Both the position numbers and the translations under genes were made by a program. A stretch of 64,000 nucleotides of DNA from Polyodon spathula (taxonomy: Eukaryota > Chordata > Actinopteri > Acipenseriformes > Polyodontidae). Location: NCBI RefSeq assembly GCF_017654505.1, contig NC_054538.1, positions 53,865,786-53,929,785 of the forward strand. Direction: 5' to 3'. Under the pieces are notes generated by a model. That model had not been told where the DNA came from. It saw only the letters and a program-made list of their open reading frames with translations, and did not search any database. Numbering within the stretch: position 1 is the first letter of the stretch; every line of letters begins with the position of its first letter. Shown here piece by piece: positions 35,110-48,533 of the stretch.

Positions 35110-38100
35110 GGGCCTAGCTCCACCCCCCCTCCCCAAACCACACTTAATTATTATTTTGGGGGAATTATTACTGGGGAACCAGTATTCGATGTAAATCAAC
35201 CCGGGCATTTTTGTAATTTTCTGGAACTTCGTTCTGTAAGTCTTCCAGCAACCCCATATTTGTCTTTTTTAACAAATTTGTTGAACCAGAAGGTTTGTTA
35301 TTTTCTTTTTCATGTCTCCATTCTTGTGAAACATATCTTACCGTACGAATTAGGTTTAAGAGGTTTTACTTTAACTCTATACACGGTCACTTAAGCCTGG
35401 GGCTGAGATCAGTAGCTTGCATCAATAATATAAGAGACCTCTAGCATGAATTCCCAGCTATGCTAATGGGGTACAAACTAGAGTTTTTTTGTTTTTGGTA
35501 GGTAACCATTATAGATGCTACTTAATTCTTGTGTAACACTAATTGCATCTTGTATTACTGAAATAATATCTTTCAAAGCTTTGCAAAGGGTGCTGTTTAT
35601 TTATTTATTGCAATGGGATTTTTTGTAGTAGCTTTAGTAGTTTTTTTTTTTTTTTTTTTAAACTTTGCTCTTAAAATAACTAAACTATAAAGCACAATCA
35701 TTTTAGGAGTCACCTGGAAATGGCAATAATTTGAAACATTGAATAAATGGTTTCACATTAAAAAATGTAAATAAAGCAAAAAAAAAAAAAAAAAAAAAGA
35801 AAAGAAAAGAAGAGGTTCTAAACCTCTTGTATGCTTTTTTTTTTCACTTGGTACAAAAAGCTTGCCAGGGCTAGTTTCAGCAGATCTCCGTTGTTAATAA
35901 AGAATTGTTGGGTGCAGCCTTTAGTTATAGTTGAAAGTTGCACAAGGTTACATCACAAATGGGTCCTTTACTGCTGAAGTCTCGAACATACGGCTTTCGA
36001 AGTGTGAGAAGGAGATTTACCCAGCCTTTACAGTTGTACCACTTTTTGGCGTGAGAAATGTGTGTGGTATGCGTGTGTTACATCACATTCTTATGGCAAT
36101 GGTGAGAAAGTTTTTAAACTGCATGTAAACCAAGCCAACTTGTGTTGTCTGACCACTGCTGTCTATCTTTTAATCTAACTGTATCTATATCTCTATCAAA
36201 ATAAAATATTTAATGTAACTTCCAACTGCTGTCTTTGATGAGACTGACACATAGATATTAAAATAGGTTATAAAAACAACCAGTGCTTGGCTTGGTTGGT
36301 TTGTTGTTTTCATTTAAAGTCTTTTGAAGATTACCTTGACTATACCTCTTTGTGGAAGCTTCTTAATATATGGAGCACAACATGAGGGAAAATGAAAACA
36401 AATTAAGGATTGAATCTCTGTAGAAAAAAAAAGCACTTCAGCTACATTAAAGCCTTTTAAATTTACCTCCAGTAATTCACGCTTCATTTTATTAATCCTC
36501 CAGATAGTTTTTGAGACTTGTTCTTATATAAAGAGCGTACATTTTAAACCTTTATACTGAGAAAACATTAATTGCAACAGGCATGTGGATTAGTGTTATA
36601 TAAATAAACTGTGGAGTAGTCTATACATTTAAAGTATTAATTGGTTCAGTTGCAGATATTCTGTAAATGTGTTATTTTGTTCAGGTTCACTCTGAAATTC
36701 GTAATTAATTTCAAATCCAGTTTTGGAACAGTTACGTTTCTTTCGATTCGATACACTTCAGGGAACCAGAAGTCTGTTTAATTGGTCTCTCATACCATTT
36801 GCACTATCAATATTTATAAATATGAATTCAACTGTAAGAGAAAGAACTGGTTTAATTTGTATCTCCCATAGTATTGCTGCTGCTTGTGATTCCTTAGTTC
36901 TGAAAACATTATGTTCGCTAAGAACGTGAGTACTATTTCAGGTTCAGGCTCAACCCCAAATGAATAATTTGAAATAGTGTTGGTCAACAGTTAAAGGGTA
37001 AAAAAGGCATTTCCTGCCTGCTGTTGTCCTAGCAACAAGGGGAGCAAGATACTGTGTCCTTTACATAGTTTCCCTGAGGTGCTTTCAAGCAGATGGATGA
37101 TTAACTTAGCTAGTTGAAAATGTGATTATGTATCCCTTGTCTGAAACTTGGACAAAATAAAATCTATTGGACAGATTTCAGGTGCTGCCTAATTCTACAA
37201 AGGGTGTCAGCTAAAATATGACATTGATTGTGTTCCTGAATTGCCATACTGTGTGTATCAAAACGCTCTGTTGGCTCCAGTCCAGCACCTAGTAAACAAA
37301 TGTCCACATTATCACTACATGAAAAAGAGCATACATGATAATAGTTATGTCTTTTTTTTTTTTTTTTTTTTGTAGAATTCTGATGCATCACGTATAGTTT
37401 ATCAGTGGGGTACTATTATATGCAGTAGGCATTATTTAAACTGCATTAAACCAAAGTATTAATGTACCTTCTGTAAGTAGTTGGACACCTTTATTGTGAT
37501 TAACAGCACTGTCTTCCCATAGCTTATTTTAATTATCTAAGCAATGAGCTAAAGCTGCATGAATTTACCATATTATATGATAAGCCTCTTTTCCATTCAA
37601 GACCCACTCTGTTGCAGCACTAGAAATATAGTGCGATCATGGTATCATGAAATTTCTAGGAAAGGAATCTTTCATGTAGGAAGCATGTGTTTGAAATCTT
37701 AGCATAAACATTAGAAACACCTTATAGTACCAAGAAAGAAAGCATTTGGTCTTATCTCTGTCTAGGTATCCAGATGGTAGAAAGAAAATTAAAGGGAACG
37801 CATCATAAAATAAACAAAACTGTTGAAGTTGCAGTTTGTAAGTATAGTTTATGGAAATGGAAAGATATGTAGCAAAGAAAAAGAAACCGACGAGTTCATT
37901 TTGTATTAAATTACTATGCAAGGCTGCTAATTTTATGTAAACAAAAACAACTCCTGGTTGGTCATAGAGGTAACCAATACACAGTTTTAGTTTACAAGGG
38001 CTGAACTGACAATAAAATCACAGAAAATTACCAGTCTTGTACATCCCAAAAATATTACGCATATCCAAGTAGCCTACAAGCCAAACAAGTTTAGATCAAT

Positions 38101-39310
38101 GAGTCTCTACTGTATGCACAGACAAATTGCAATAATAACTTATGGTACCCAGATTTTTACGTATTTATTTAATATATAATATATTTTATTTATTTATTAT
38201 ATAATATATATATATATTGTTTTTTGCCAGGCGGACGACGCTAACAGCCTGTAATTGTAGAGGAGTTGCAAGCGCTGCTGCCAGGCGTTTTTGCTGCTGT
38301 ACTAATCAACCACATACGCAAGCTTCTGTTGGGAAGAACTCTGAGACATCTGGAGGCGACACATTGTGCCAAAAAGTCTAAAGGCTTTCTTTCTTTTGTG
38401 TTTTTTTTATTTTTTTTACTTACTTTTTTTTTTTTTTATTAGATTCGTTTTTCAAGAAAAAGTTTTAAAACTAAATGGCTTGGGCAATACATAGTATTTT
38501 GTAATGTTTCACAAATGTTTGCTGGTGCGGATGGCTTTCAAATGAGTTCATATCTGCCATTCAGGATGTAGTTTCTTGGCATTTTCTCTCTGCTCTTTAT
38601 TTTTGCTCTGATTAGGCACATACGATATCTGCTGCAGATTGAGGACTAGTGCTGTATGCGCTAATTTAGCTACTCAATAGTGCTGAATTAAGAAAAGAAA
38701 TTCAACGACATTAAAAACGACTTCTAGTCGAAACAGTTTTCATTAAATTTAAGTTTCATTTCAGTATTAATTAATTTAGTTACCACTTCATGTTCAGGTT
38801 GGAAAATCTCCATGTGGTATATGATGTGGTAATTCATATTGTTTATTTAGCGCTCATGAGAGGAGAGGGAGAGAGGGCTCTATAGGAGATTCCTGTCATA
38901 GCCCTGCAAGTGAATCTTAATTCCTGAAAAAAACCTTATCATTCAGTCCAGAGAAACTCTCAAGCAGAGACTGACGATTGCGCCAATTTTTAAGGTTTCC
39001 TAATGTACCTAGGAGGCTAGGTTGATACCACAGAACTAATTTCCTTTGACATATCTGAACCTGGGAAAGCTGCTTGACAATCCTTAAACTGGGTCTAATA
39101 TGGCTGTCATTTTTGCTGTTTAGTAACACTTTTGATGAACATCATCCACTGAGTTATTGTTTTTTTAACAAAAGTTTATACTTGTATTGTCTTATTCTCT
39201 TAGTCAAGTTTGATTGTGAGGATCATCCAGTGAAAACTGTTTTAACCTTAACCATTTCTCAATAAACTTTGCATAACATTTTTACTTTTTAACAACACCT
39301 TTTTATATAT
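35110..39310. other. Mostly quiet intronic block
   Basis: AT-rich sequence with poly-T and poly-A runs (35639-35659, 35779-35798, 37351-37371) and an AT-rich stretch at 38165-38218. A short GC-richer island at 38220-38380 is discussed as an observation. No gene recognised. Confidence 0.5.
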
Positions 39311-39319
39311 ATATATCCA

Positions 39320-39913
39320 CAGGTGTGGAAAAATTATTCAGACATGTTACTTGAGTAAAAGTACTGTTACATGGAAACAATGTAATTAAGTAAAAGTCAA
39401 AGTATCCTTCTAGAAAACTACTTGAGCAAAAGTATAAAGTACTCAAGTATCAGAAGTAAAAATTAGCCACCCTTAAATTATACCCATGGAGTTACCTTGT
39501 TACCCTGAGTTACACACCAAGTATATTTATCAGGGGGCACTACTATTTTACACACACCTATACTAATATACATTGGAATCTCAAATCAGGAATTTTTAAA
39601 TTTTAGTCATAACCCTTATCCTATAAATAAAACACAATTCATGAAACAATTCTAGGTTCAAATGTTAAAAATGTGAAATCCTGTTTTGAAACTGCTTGTA
39701 GATTCCTGTTACTTTTCTAAACTACTAAATGCATCCTCCGCAGCTAAACAAGAGGGACCACAATAAACACAGATGAGTCAAATTACTCAAAAGCAGTATC
39801 ATCTTCTCCGTTGGGTTTCAATGTTTTTGTTGATTGGTTATTTTAAAAATCAAAACCGTCTCTAGTTGGGTATCAACGTACTGTGTCAGGGTTGCAAACC
39901 TTTTTTTAGCTGG

Positions 39914-39947
<34 letters not shown>

Positions 39948-42432
39948 GTGGGATATATATAATATATATATATATAATATATGCAATATATATAATATAT
40001 ATTATAGATATGGGATTCAGTGAAAGGTGCCAATGATTAAGGGGATGTAAAACATTGTACAGGGTAAACATTAACTTTTTAAAACAATATTTACATTCCT
40101 TTAAGTTTTTATTGAGCAAATCCAACAGAACAAAACATTTTAATATTGCAGTACTGCTACACTACAGTGAAATGCATGAATCACATTTCATCACATTTGA
40201 GAATTGTAATGCTAAACTACATTAAAATAAGCCATCACAATGCAATACATATTAAAAGTTTGCTTATTTGGCGTGCTGCATCGGTAACCCTGGCCATATT
40301 GTTAGTTTTTTTTTTTTTTGTTTGCAGTTGCACACAACCATTACCGGTGTACCTTAATTTTTTTCAACTGTGATATATTTTCTTCCTTAAACATATCTGC
40401 TTTTACATTTTTTAAAATATTTGGATAATATACTTTGTGGTTTTTTTTTGGGGGGGGGGTTTGTAAAAAGATAGTTGTGGTTGTCTTCATACAGTGGGGG
40501 AAAAGCAGGTTGTAAAACATTCTCTAAATAAATGATGCCTCTATACATTTGTGGATAGGCTATTATTTTGTTTTCAACTTAGTTTGCCACCTGCATTTCT
40601 CCCATAGTGCCAATATTACATTAAAAAAACAGAGCATCAAACATCATCTGAGATACGGGTACTGTATGTGACAGTGAATAAATTTTTGCTCTGATTATTC
40701 TGGGTTTTTTAGGCTCCCCAACTCCGACAATTTTAAATTATGTCAGAGTATGATGTACGAATAGTACAGTAGATAACGGTAAGCAAAATTCTTCCTCCCT
40801 TGACCCCACAAGTCCCGCTGATGCATCCATAGCTGACCACAATTACATATTGACAGACTTACTGTTTTTGTCTGCTTCCTCCTGGCCCAAGAGTGCAGTG
40901 CAACAGCATAAAACAGCCATAAATAGTCGAACAGAACATTCAGGTAATAACGGCTACAGTTAACACTGCTCAATTACTCTGGGGTGGGGCCGTCCTTGTA
41001 AATCAAACTAACTGGCTTTCTAAAGCGCCACTCAGTTCTGATTGCGGGCAGGGGAAAAAAAAAAACAACAACCAGAAAACAGCTGCTGACTTGGCGTGTC
41101 AACAAATACGACTCTGCATGCCACGCATGCCACAGGTGCACCATCTCCATACCATGTCATCAAAGCGACACTTTGCGCATGCGTTTTGTATAGAGAATGA
41201 AACTGACATTTATATGCTTCTCTATTGAATGTAACTAAAGCTATATTGAATAGGAGGTTTAAATGATAAATGTATAATCCTTTGATAACGAAATAGACAG
41301 ATACATTCCATTTCTAACACACCTTTTTTGTGTGACACGCAACTGTCTATCAAATACTGTGAACCAATGGAAGGACCGACAAACTTGTTTACATACAAGG
41401 GAACGCCTGTACATCATGTTATTTAAACTCAAAACAAGGATTTTCACTCTGTCTGGGCTCTCTCTGGATTCGCTCTTGCTCACTGGATTTCGCCCTTTTC
41501 TCAAAACATCTCATCGCTCTCAACTCATAAAAGTCTGAAGTTCTTTAACGAAGACGCAGTGATGTAATCTTCAAAGCTGTCTTGGAGAAGATGGGCTTCC
41601 TCCGGAACAACGAAAGCATTTGCATACAGACTTCACAGATATACTGCACTGAGCTGCTGCACAACTAACTTCCACAGAGAGGACGGCTGTGTTAAGAGGA
41701 CTTTGTTTTAAATATCGCACCAACAGAATAAGTATCAAAATTATATTGTCTGTTTACAAGTAACTGAACTGACGCCAAAGAGCACTATATGACCAAAGAG
41801 CACATCAAGGGTTTATTATGAACATTTAACAATGCATTACTTTTCCTTGAATGTTTTATGCTGTTTCTTCTTTATACATATGTTTTTAACTATGAAGCTT
41901 AACCTTTATTCTTCTTCCTTTGAGAATATGAATAAATTTAATAATAATTTGGATTGTTAGGTTTATTTTTGTTTTATAACTAATACACATCTATGATTGA
42001 TTTGAAATACTTAAACATAATGTTATATTAAATAATATAAATTGAATGAATCTAGGGGTAATTAAGCCAGAATTGCTAGTCCTTATTGAGGTATTGTGTT
42101 TATTATGGTTAATGATTACATAATGAGCTATAATGGGTATTTTCTTTAATGGTAATTGGTGAGGACACAGTGGTGACATGAATCCTAGATAAACAACGTA
42201 AATATGCACAACACAGAGATCATTCTTATAAGATCATTGGCTAAATTGGTCAGATTCCGCACTAAATCTGCACAGAATGATCTCTTTGAACGCACACTCA
42301 GTGTGTTGAAAGAACGAGTAATGAGATGCTTCTGGGAAATGTAGTGGAGTATAAAGTACAATATTTTCTAAACAAACGTATTTGAGTAAAATAAAGTACT
42401 TAAGTAAAGTACAGATCCTGAAAACAAATACT
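39320..42432. mobile_element. hAT-like element ends (possibly one disrupted element)
   Basis: The left segment starts CAGGTGTGGAAAAATTATTC at 39320 and contains TACTTGAGTAAAAGTACTG, a terminal motif of a fish hAT-like family that I recognise. The right segment (about 42330-42432) has the inverted motif GTACTTAAGTAAAGTACAG. The right terminus is cut at TTAA (42433) by another element. The 2.8 kb between shows no transposase and may include unrelated insertions. Calling it one element is inference. Confidence 0.5.
39916..40015. repeat. (GT)n and (TA)n compound microsatellite
   Basis: GT repeat at 39916-39944 followed by imperfect TA repeats to about 40010. Confidence 0.9.
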
Positions 42433-42835
42433 TAACCTTTACCGGCCCATTTATTAAGCGCTTGTCAGGCACGTCAGGTCCAATTTATTTTCACATGAGC
42501 TGTTTAAAACATTTTTTTTCAGAGAAAAACAGGTTTAAAAGGCACTGCATATCAAAAAGACACTCAGTACTGCATCTCCAGCCAAGCTCCACCCCTTGTT
42601 CGCTGTATTTTTCACATACCTCTTTATAGACGTGCAAACTTATAAATCGTCTCCTGATCACTCGTTTTATCAACAAACTCCTCAATAAGTCATTATTTTA
42701 TTACTATAACATCTCAAAAAGCTCTGTAAATGTCTGTGATATTCTGTGAGCGCTGGATGCGCTCCATGTTATCTTTGTGGTGCATTGGGCTATCAGATAC
42801 GCCCTTTTTTTACAACCTTTACAACCTTGCACACT
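42433..42835 (-). mobile_element. TTAA-type (piggyBac-like) MITE, truncated copy
   Basis: Begins at a TTAA (42433-42436) followed by CCTTTACCGGCCCATTTATT. It is an inverted counterpart of 59930-60359, sharing the ATAGACGTGC, CAGTACTGCATCTCC and TTTATAGACG regions and the short ORF described below. The match stops near 42835, so the inner end is missing. Confidence 0.65.
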
Positions 42836-42839
42836 TTGC

Positions 42840-44450
42840 TTAATCAAGCATATTTTTTTTTTAGAATGTCTGTTTCCATAAGCTTCCATAAAAGCAATAA
42901 TTCTTCAGTGAGGAAAGATGTGTCCATAAGGTTACACATTACTGGAATGTCTGTTTTTTTAATAAAGTACAATACACAGTATGCTAAACTATTAACAATT
43001 CAGACACCAAGGAATTATACTTTATTTAAGTTTGTTAGCTGTGTCTTTCTGTAAAAAGTATGAGCAATGAGCACATCAATGTATAGCTAATTAATGCCTG
43101 GGTTATTTTAATGAAACTAAATCTCCTCAGGATGGTTGAATGAGACAAACCAAATACAGCATTATGAAAACAGCAGGCTTACCCAATTGATGTTGTATTT
43201 TTTTTTTTTTTGTTAAATTAAATTAAGAGAGCTCCATGACTTCATAAGTCATTAATTTGTGTTAAAAATGATTCACATTTTCTATTTATGTCTTAGGGGT
43301 AAAGTTGTTTGGCAAAGTGTACAAAACGTTTTTTAAAAATATTTAATTGGTGGGATTTGGCCAATGGGTACTGCAAAGATGAGGACTATTGAAAAAAGAA
43401 TGTCATTTAGTAGCATTAATACCTAACCTCACCACACCTAACCATCACATCACATAGCACCCCCAGAGTTCAGAATGAATAGTGTACCCCCATGTGACAG
43501 ATACATTTTTATAGCCTGCGTATCTCTGTTTGGACTGACAGAGTAGCTTTGGCAGTGGGATATACTTACTGCTGCCCATATAACATTTGACAACCACCAA
43601 ACTCATTTCATTGTGACCTAAACCCAATTCCAATCCTGAGGCATTTGGCTTGTGAATTAACTTTCTGTGCCACCGATCAAGACATTGTCCTTGCATAGAG
43701 CTGGGTTTCAGAATGGACCTTACGCATTGCAACTAATAAAATCCCCCATAGCAAAAACAGTGTTTTGATCTAAACCAGGATTTCCTGGCAAAATTTGTAA
43801 GCACTGGGCTGTCTCCTATGTGAGTCATACACAGAGTTGCCTTGTAGGCTACTGTATAATGGGCTGTTTATATCAGAAGTGACCACTCTCTGGGATTGTA
43901 ACCTGTTGTATGGTGCAGCTGGTAGTTAACATGATTCAGGAGGTTTGGTGAGGAATAAGGCCAAAAGAACAGACATTTTTGAGAAGTAGGGTAGATACTA
44001 TATGTCACAGCTTAGTGCCTTTGATAGTGCAGCAGTAGTCTTGCAAATATTTAATCAAAAGACGCAGTGTCGTTAGATCTTCTTGAACTGCCTTTGGTAG
44101 GAGCTTGGGATTACATTTGTAAGCTTGTCCACATCCTTAAAAAGAAATCTGGAATCCTTTTTGAGCATATTCAAATACACACTGTACTGTTTCAAACACT
44201 ACTTCGTTCTTTGATTTTATATCCACAAGATGTTTGTGAACAGTCTACCCTGATTTTAAATCAGTTATCCATTATTTCAGTTAGCTGTGGAAACGGACTT
44301 AGGCTTGGAATCTTCCACTAAACAGCTCAAACACTTTAAAATGATCTGTTTTTCAGACACTCAAAACCTAGATAATGGAGTTTTGTGAAAACCACTAGTT
44401 TCCATGAAGATTGTTTTCTTACCTGCTTTCTTGTATAAATTATATTATGT
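42840..44450. other. Quiet intronic block
   Basis: No gene or bounded repeat recognised. A poly-T run lies at 43199-43212. Confidence 0.5.
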
Positions 44451-44453
44451 ATC

Positions 44454-45077
44454 CAGTGCTCCCTCGCTATAGGGCTCTCGATTATAACACGCCTCGCGCT
44501 CCTACACCATGTCCACCAATTCCCTATACTAGTGATTCATGCAATATTTCTACAGTAAATAGAGTACTGGTGTTCAAACTGTTTTTGTCTCTCCATTTTG
44601 ATACGATATCTGAACTGAAGAAAAGCTGCGCTGGCACTTTATAACACAGACATCTTATCAAGCATTCATTTTATAACTAAATAAATATTAAACCTGTTAC
44701 ATGGTTATCTTTCCTAATCAATTTACTTTTTTGCTGTGAGAGGAGCTGCAGCTTTCTCTGGGAGACGAGACGCTTCGCTTCAGCCCCGCTCCGGCAGCTG
44801 AACCTGGGGCAAGCCCATTCCCCTCTACCGACTCCTTCTCACACTTGGTTTGCTTGTCTGTCGCTTCGAACCTGAACTCCCGACTGACGTTTAACCAGGC
44901 TATGTATAGTTTGAAAACTGCTAATTAAAATTATCTATGAGTGTGAAGGTCACAGAAAGTTACATTTTTGCTTCAGTATACATGCATTGTAGAGAGGGAG
45001 TTATTTTATTTTGTATTTTAGTTATATGTGTGTTGTTATGTCTCCCACGAGACCCTTGTTATAGCGAGGGAGCACTG
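44454..45077. mobile_element. MITE, pogo/Tigger-like termini
   Basis: Starts CAGTGCTCCCTCGCTATA (44454) and ends with the perfect reverse complement TATAGCGAGGGAGCACTG (45077), followed by TA. The left flank dinucleotide is TC, presumably a decayed TA. Size is 624 bp, with a GC-richer centre and no transposase. The family assignment rests on the CAGT...CCCTCG terminal style and is inferred. Confidence 0.75.
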
Positions 45078-46196
45078 TAATTAGAAAAAGATTGCCCCTC
45101 ATCACATTTCTTTCTCATTTTGATTGCTGCCCCTCACAATTAGTGATTATTAGTGAGAGGCATTTATAGTTTGAAATCTCCTGATCCCTGATGCATTAAA
45201 GACTTGAGTGTGTGAGAGTGCACTTCTATTAGTGCTAGTGCGGCAGATTAGCACGTTGCTAGGATACGCTCTTTAAACCTCTATTTTTGCGCCGGACAAG
45301 CCAAATTTGAAGTAGGCCGATTGTATTCACGTTTTCTTGATTAAAAAATGAAGGCAATACGTTATTTGTTTTGTTTTAATTCTAGTAAATCTGCTGATTA
45401 CCTTCTTTTGTTTCAAAGCATGTTGTGTTCGGATTATATAGCACTATTATAAACTGAATTTAGTAATATAGTTAGTCATTTGTGAGATTAATTCAACTGT
45501 TTTGCTTTTCTTTTGGACATAAAATGTTAACAGTAATGAACAACCATAGTTCAGATAGAAGTTACTTCTGTTTAAATATAGTATTATAGTAATATAGTAA
45601 AGGGACATCTGATGCAGACGCACACACACTTTTCAGTTGTTAAAAACTCAAGTCCTTCGTGTTTCTCTTTTTTATAATCGAAAGTGTCCTAACTGGAATG
45701 TAAGTTGTGCCTTTTTGCTTAACTATTATGCACAACAGTGTTTTTAGTTATTGGATCTTCTGTTAAAACGAATGTTTGTTCTTTATTTTGAAAAATAAAA
45801 CGTCAATGCATACGATAATCGAATACAACATTTGGATGCCAGTTGCATCTCTACTGCTATGTGCTGTTATTTATTACAGGGGAGTTCCATTTCTTCTTGC
45901 AGTTTCTTAATAGAGGTCAAGTGAAGTTCAAACATAATTCTTTAATAAATAAAAGTATTTTTATTTCTACTAAAATAAACGACTGGTGTTAGCTTTACAT
46001 AAAAACACAGTTAAAGTGTTACAGAACACCTTGCAAAGCTTACAAGAAACACATTACGTTACCTTCATTGTGCCCCATGTTGTCCGTATCATAGCATGAT
46101 ATTTTTAAACATGCTGCTGACTCTCTTGCTTTTTTTAATCACACATCATGAGTCATAAATCAACTGGGCAACACATCTCTCAACATTTACTCAAGA

Positions 46197-46385
46197 GCAT
46201 TCACCAGGAGGAATATTTTATAAGGGTGGCAGTGTATCCAGATCACACTCCCTCCTACAACAATGCTGTTTTTCAGTTCCCACAATATGCTACCAACATT
46301 GTTACAGGAGGGAACATGAACTGGATACTCTGCGATATTTACAAGAAAAATGATATTTCTCCTGGTGAAGGTTCCCAGGTTAAAG
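46197..46385. repeat. Imperfect long palindrome
   Basis: The two halves (about 46197-46275 and 46300-46385) are diverged reverse complements: TTCACCAGGAGGAATATT pairs with the complement of AATGATATTTCTCCTGGTGAA, and CCCTCCTACAACAATG with the complement of CATTGTTACAGGAGGG. This suggests a foldback MITE. The open frames on both strands look alike only because of the palindrome. Confidence 0.65.
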
Positions 46386-46879
46386 TGGAAACACAAATTC
46401 ATTCTCTAGTCAATTTACCTATGATGTGTTAATAAAAAATATGAAAACAATCCTGAAAGAAAACTGCTGTGATACGCACTAGATGGGATACATTAAAGGT
46501 AAAGAGTTTTATGAAAAAATAAAAAATTGATTCAAATTGTGGTTATATCACACAGTTCAGAAAATTTTTACTAAAAACTTGATTTCCAGTTAACACTGTC
46601 CATAGGGAGCATTTCATGGACTGTAGCATTGCTGATCAAATTGGTCTATTCCGAATGCCAGTGAAGTGGTGTTAAAGCTCATTTACACAGAGATGAGTTC
46701 TCCTACCAAATGGACTTGATAGACACCCAGAATAATGCAGTATAAAAACTAAGACTGTTGAAGAAGCCAAGTAAATAACCTTTGAAAAAAAAAAAAAAAA
46801 ATAGATGGCTTAATGTTAACCACTTCAACTCCAGATGTAAAAATGAAACCCCTTCCCCCCTTCCCAGGTACCACAGTTT

Positions 46880-46895
46880 GATGATGATGATGATG

Positions 46896-46936
<41 letters not shown>
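46880..46936. repeat. (GAT)n(AAT)n microsatellite
   Basis: Trinucleotide repeat: six GAT units grading into about 13 AAT units. Confidence 0.9.
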
Positions 46937-46937
<1 letters not shown>

Positions 46938-47371
46938 TTTTCAAACCTGTAGTTGCTATAAAATGTTGAATAAAACAACAAATAAACGACCAAAACTGTG
47001 TTTTTCATTAACCCTTTATGCTCCTGTTTACTATATACACATGTTCAATATAGAGATAAAAACACATTTTTTAAAATTTTATTTTCCATTGTTTTGTTTG
47101 AATAATGAAAACAAAAACAATGCTAATAATGCCAATAACAGCAATAATCCGTTAACAGCAATTATCAAATAAAAATCAAACAGCATCAAAACGTGTGCCA
47201 TTATCGACTTGCTCTGTGCCATTTATTGAAATGTTCGATACAACAGAACCCAGGGTTGCCTTGGCAACCACTGCACATTTTTTTTGTGTCCTTTCTTTTG
47301 TTTTCATTTTTGTAGGAAACCCGGCACCATTTTTGCTGTCTCTGTTTCTCTAGTGTTGGTTTTTGTAGATT

Positions 47372-47461
47372 CGGTATTCGGTTCGGTATTCGGCTGATTC
47401 TTTTGAGATGGATTCGGTATTTGGCCGAATACCAAAAACTTGGATTCAATGCATCCCTAAT
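47372..47461 (-). mobile_element. hAT-type MITE terminus, nested
   Basis: The minus strand starts TTAGGGATGCATTGAATCC and continues with repeated CCGAATACCGAA motifs. The TAGGGATGCA opening with CGAAT-rich subterminal repeats is a terminal pattern of fish hAT elements that I recognise. The other end was not located. Confidence 0.5.
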
Positions 47462-47719
47462 ACTTGTAAAAGTTGAATGGCTTCCCACAGTATATCTCAG
47501 TCTTCTAAATGCCCACAGCTAGATTGGAATCGTTGCATCACACACAATTGGATACAAATGTCACCTGACCCTCCCCCGAATTTCATTGCACAGTCCACTG
47601 CCTTAGAGAATGAAACCTGAAACACTATACTGAGAAACCGTTCATAGAATAGAATGGGAAACTTCTGGGTTTTCATTTGACGTACGTGCATACGTCATGG
47701 TGTTGAAGTGGTTAATGAC

Positions 47720-48530
47720 TGTAGCTGTGTTTCTTGTTTGTAGTTAATTTGAAAAACTTACTGTGAGCAAGTTTGTGGTGTTGTCATTAAAAAAAAAAAC
47801 AACAAAAAAAAGGTATGACTTTTCTTTTACAACTAATTATTTATTTTAAAAAATCATAATAAAATTAGATTGTTATAAGGAATATTTCAAGATAAAACAA
47901 ACATAACAATATGCTTTATGCATTCTTGAAGTCCAGCTGCTGTTGTATTTTTAAAGCCCTCCCTTGTTGTCTCAATGTAGTTCTCAAAATATGAACCTCT
48001 ACAGTAAGTACAATTGGTACACCATATTGGAACCATTAACATGTCCGCCCTGCAACACTATGTCCTCTTGGATGTAAGAAATACCACATATATGTTCTAT
48101 GTTGTATTTTGAACTGATGTAATTCTTACATATACTAGAAGCAGAAAGTTGCAGGAGCAGCAGGCTAGACATGGAGGTTTGACATAGTAAATATAAACTC
48201 TCAAGAAGAATACAGTAGTTATACAGTTGTAGTTACTTTGATATTTCACACCCATACAAAGGTGCTAACTATTTAGAATATAGAGTAGAGATAAATATTT
48301 CATCTTTCTATGGGCATGTTTAGTTCACTGGTTAGTTGCAGTGTTGGACAATGAGAAATGCAACTCTTGAGCAGTTGTGTCAGTAGACTTAGCCAGGGGT
48401 TTGAGAGAAGGCTGATCGTATCTACTCGGTTGGTAGGTAACCGTGTCAAAGACTGCACAACTGACAAATGTTGCATGAAGAACAGTCTCAAACGTGATGA
48501 CCGTATGGACTATTGTGGAGAACTGTGACG
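47720..48530. other. Quiet intronic block
   Basis: No feature recognised. Confidence 0.5.
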
Positions 48531-48533
48531 AAG

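Larger units (their letters stand above)
46816..47715. mobile_element. TTAA-flanked MITE (piggyBac-like), 900 bp
   Basis: TTAA at 46816-46819 followed by CCACTTCAACTCCA. The other side is TGGTGTTGAAGTGG followed by TTAA at 47712-47715. The inverted repeats of about 14 bp and duplicated TTAA are characteristic of piggyBac-type insertion. It contains a GAT/AAT microsatellite (46880-46936), a hAT-like terminus (47372-47461) and a GACGTA...TACGTC palindrome near the right end. No transposase. Confidence 0.7.
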
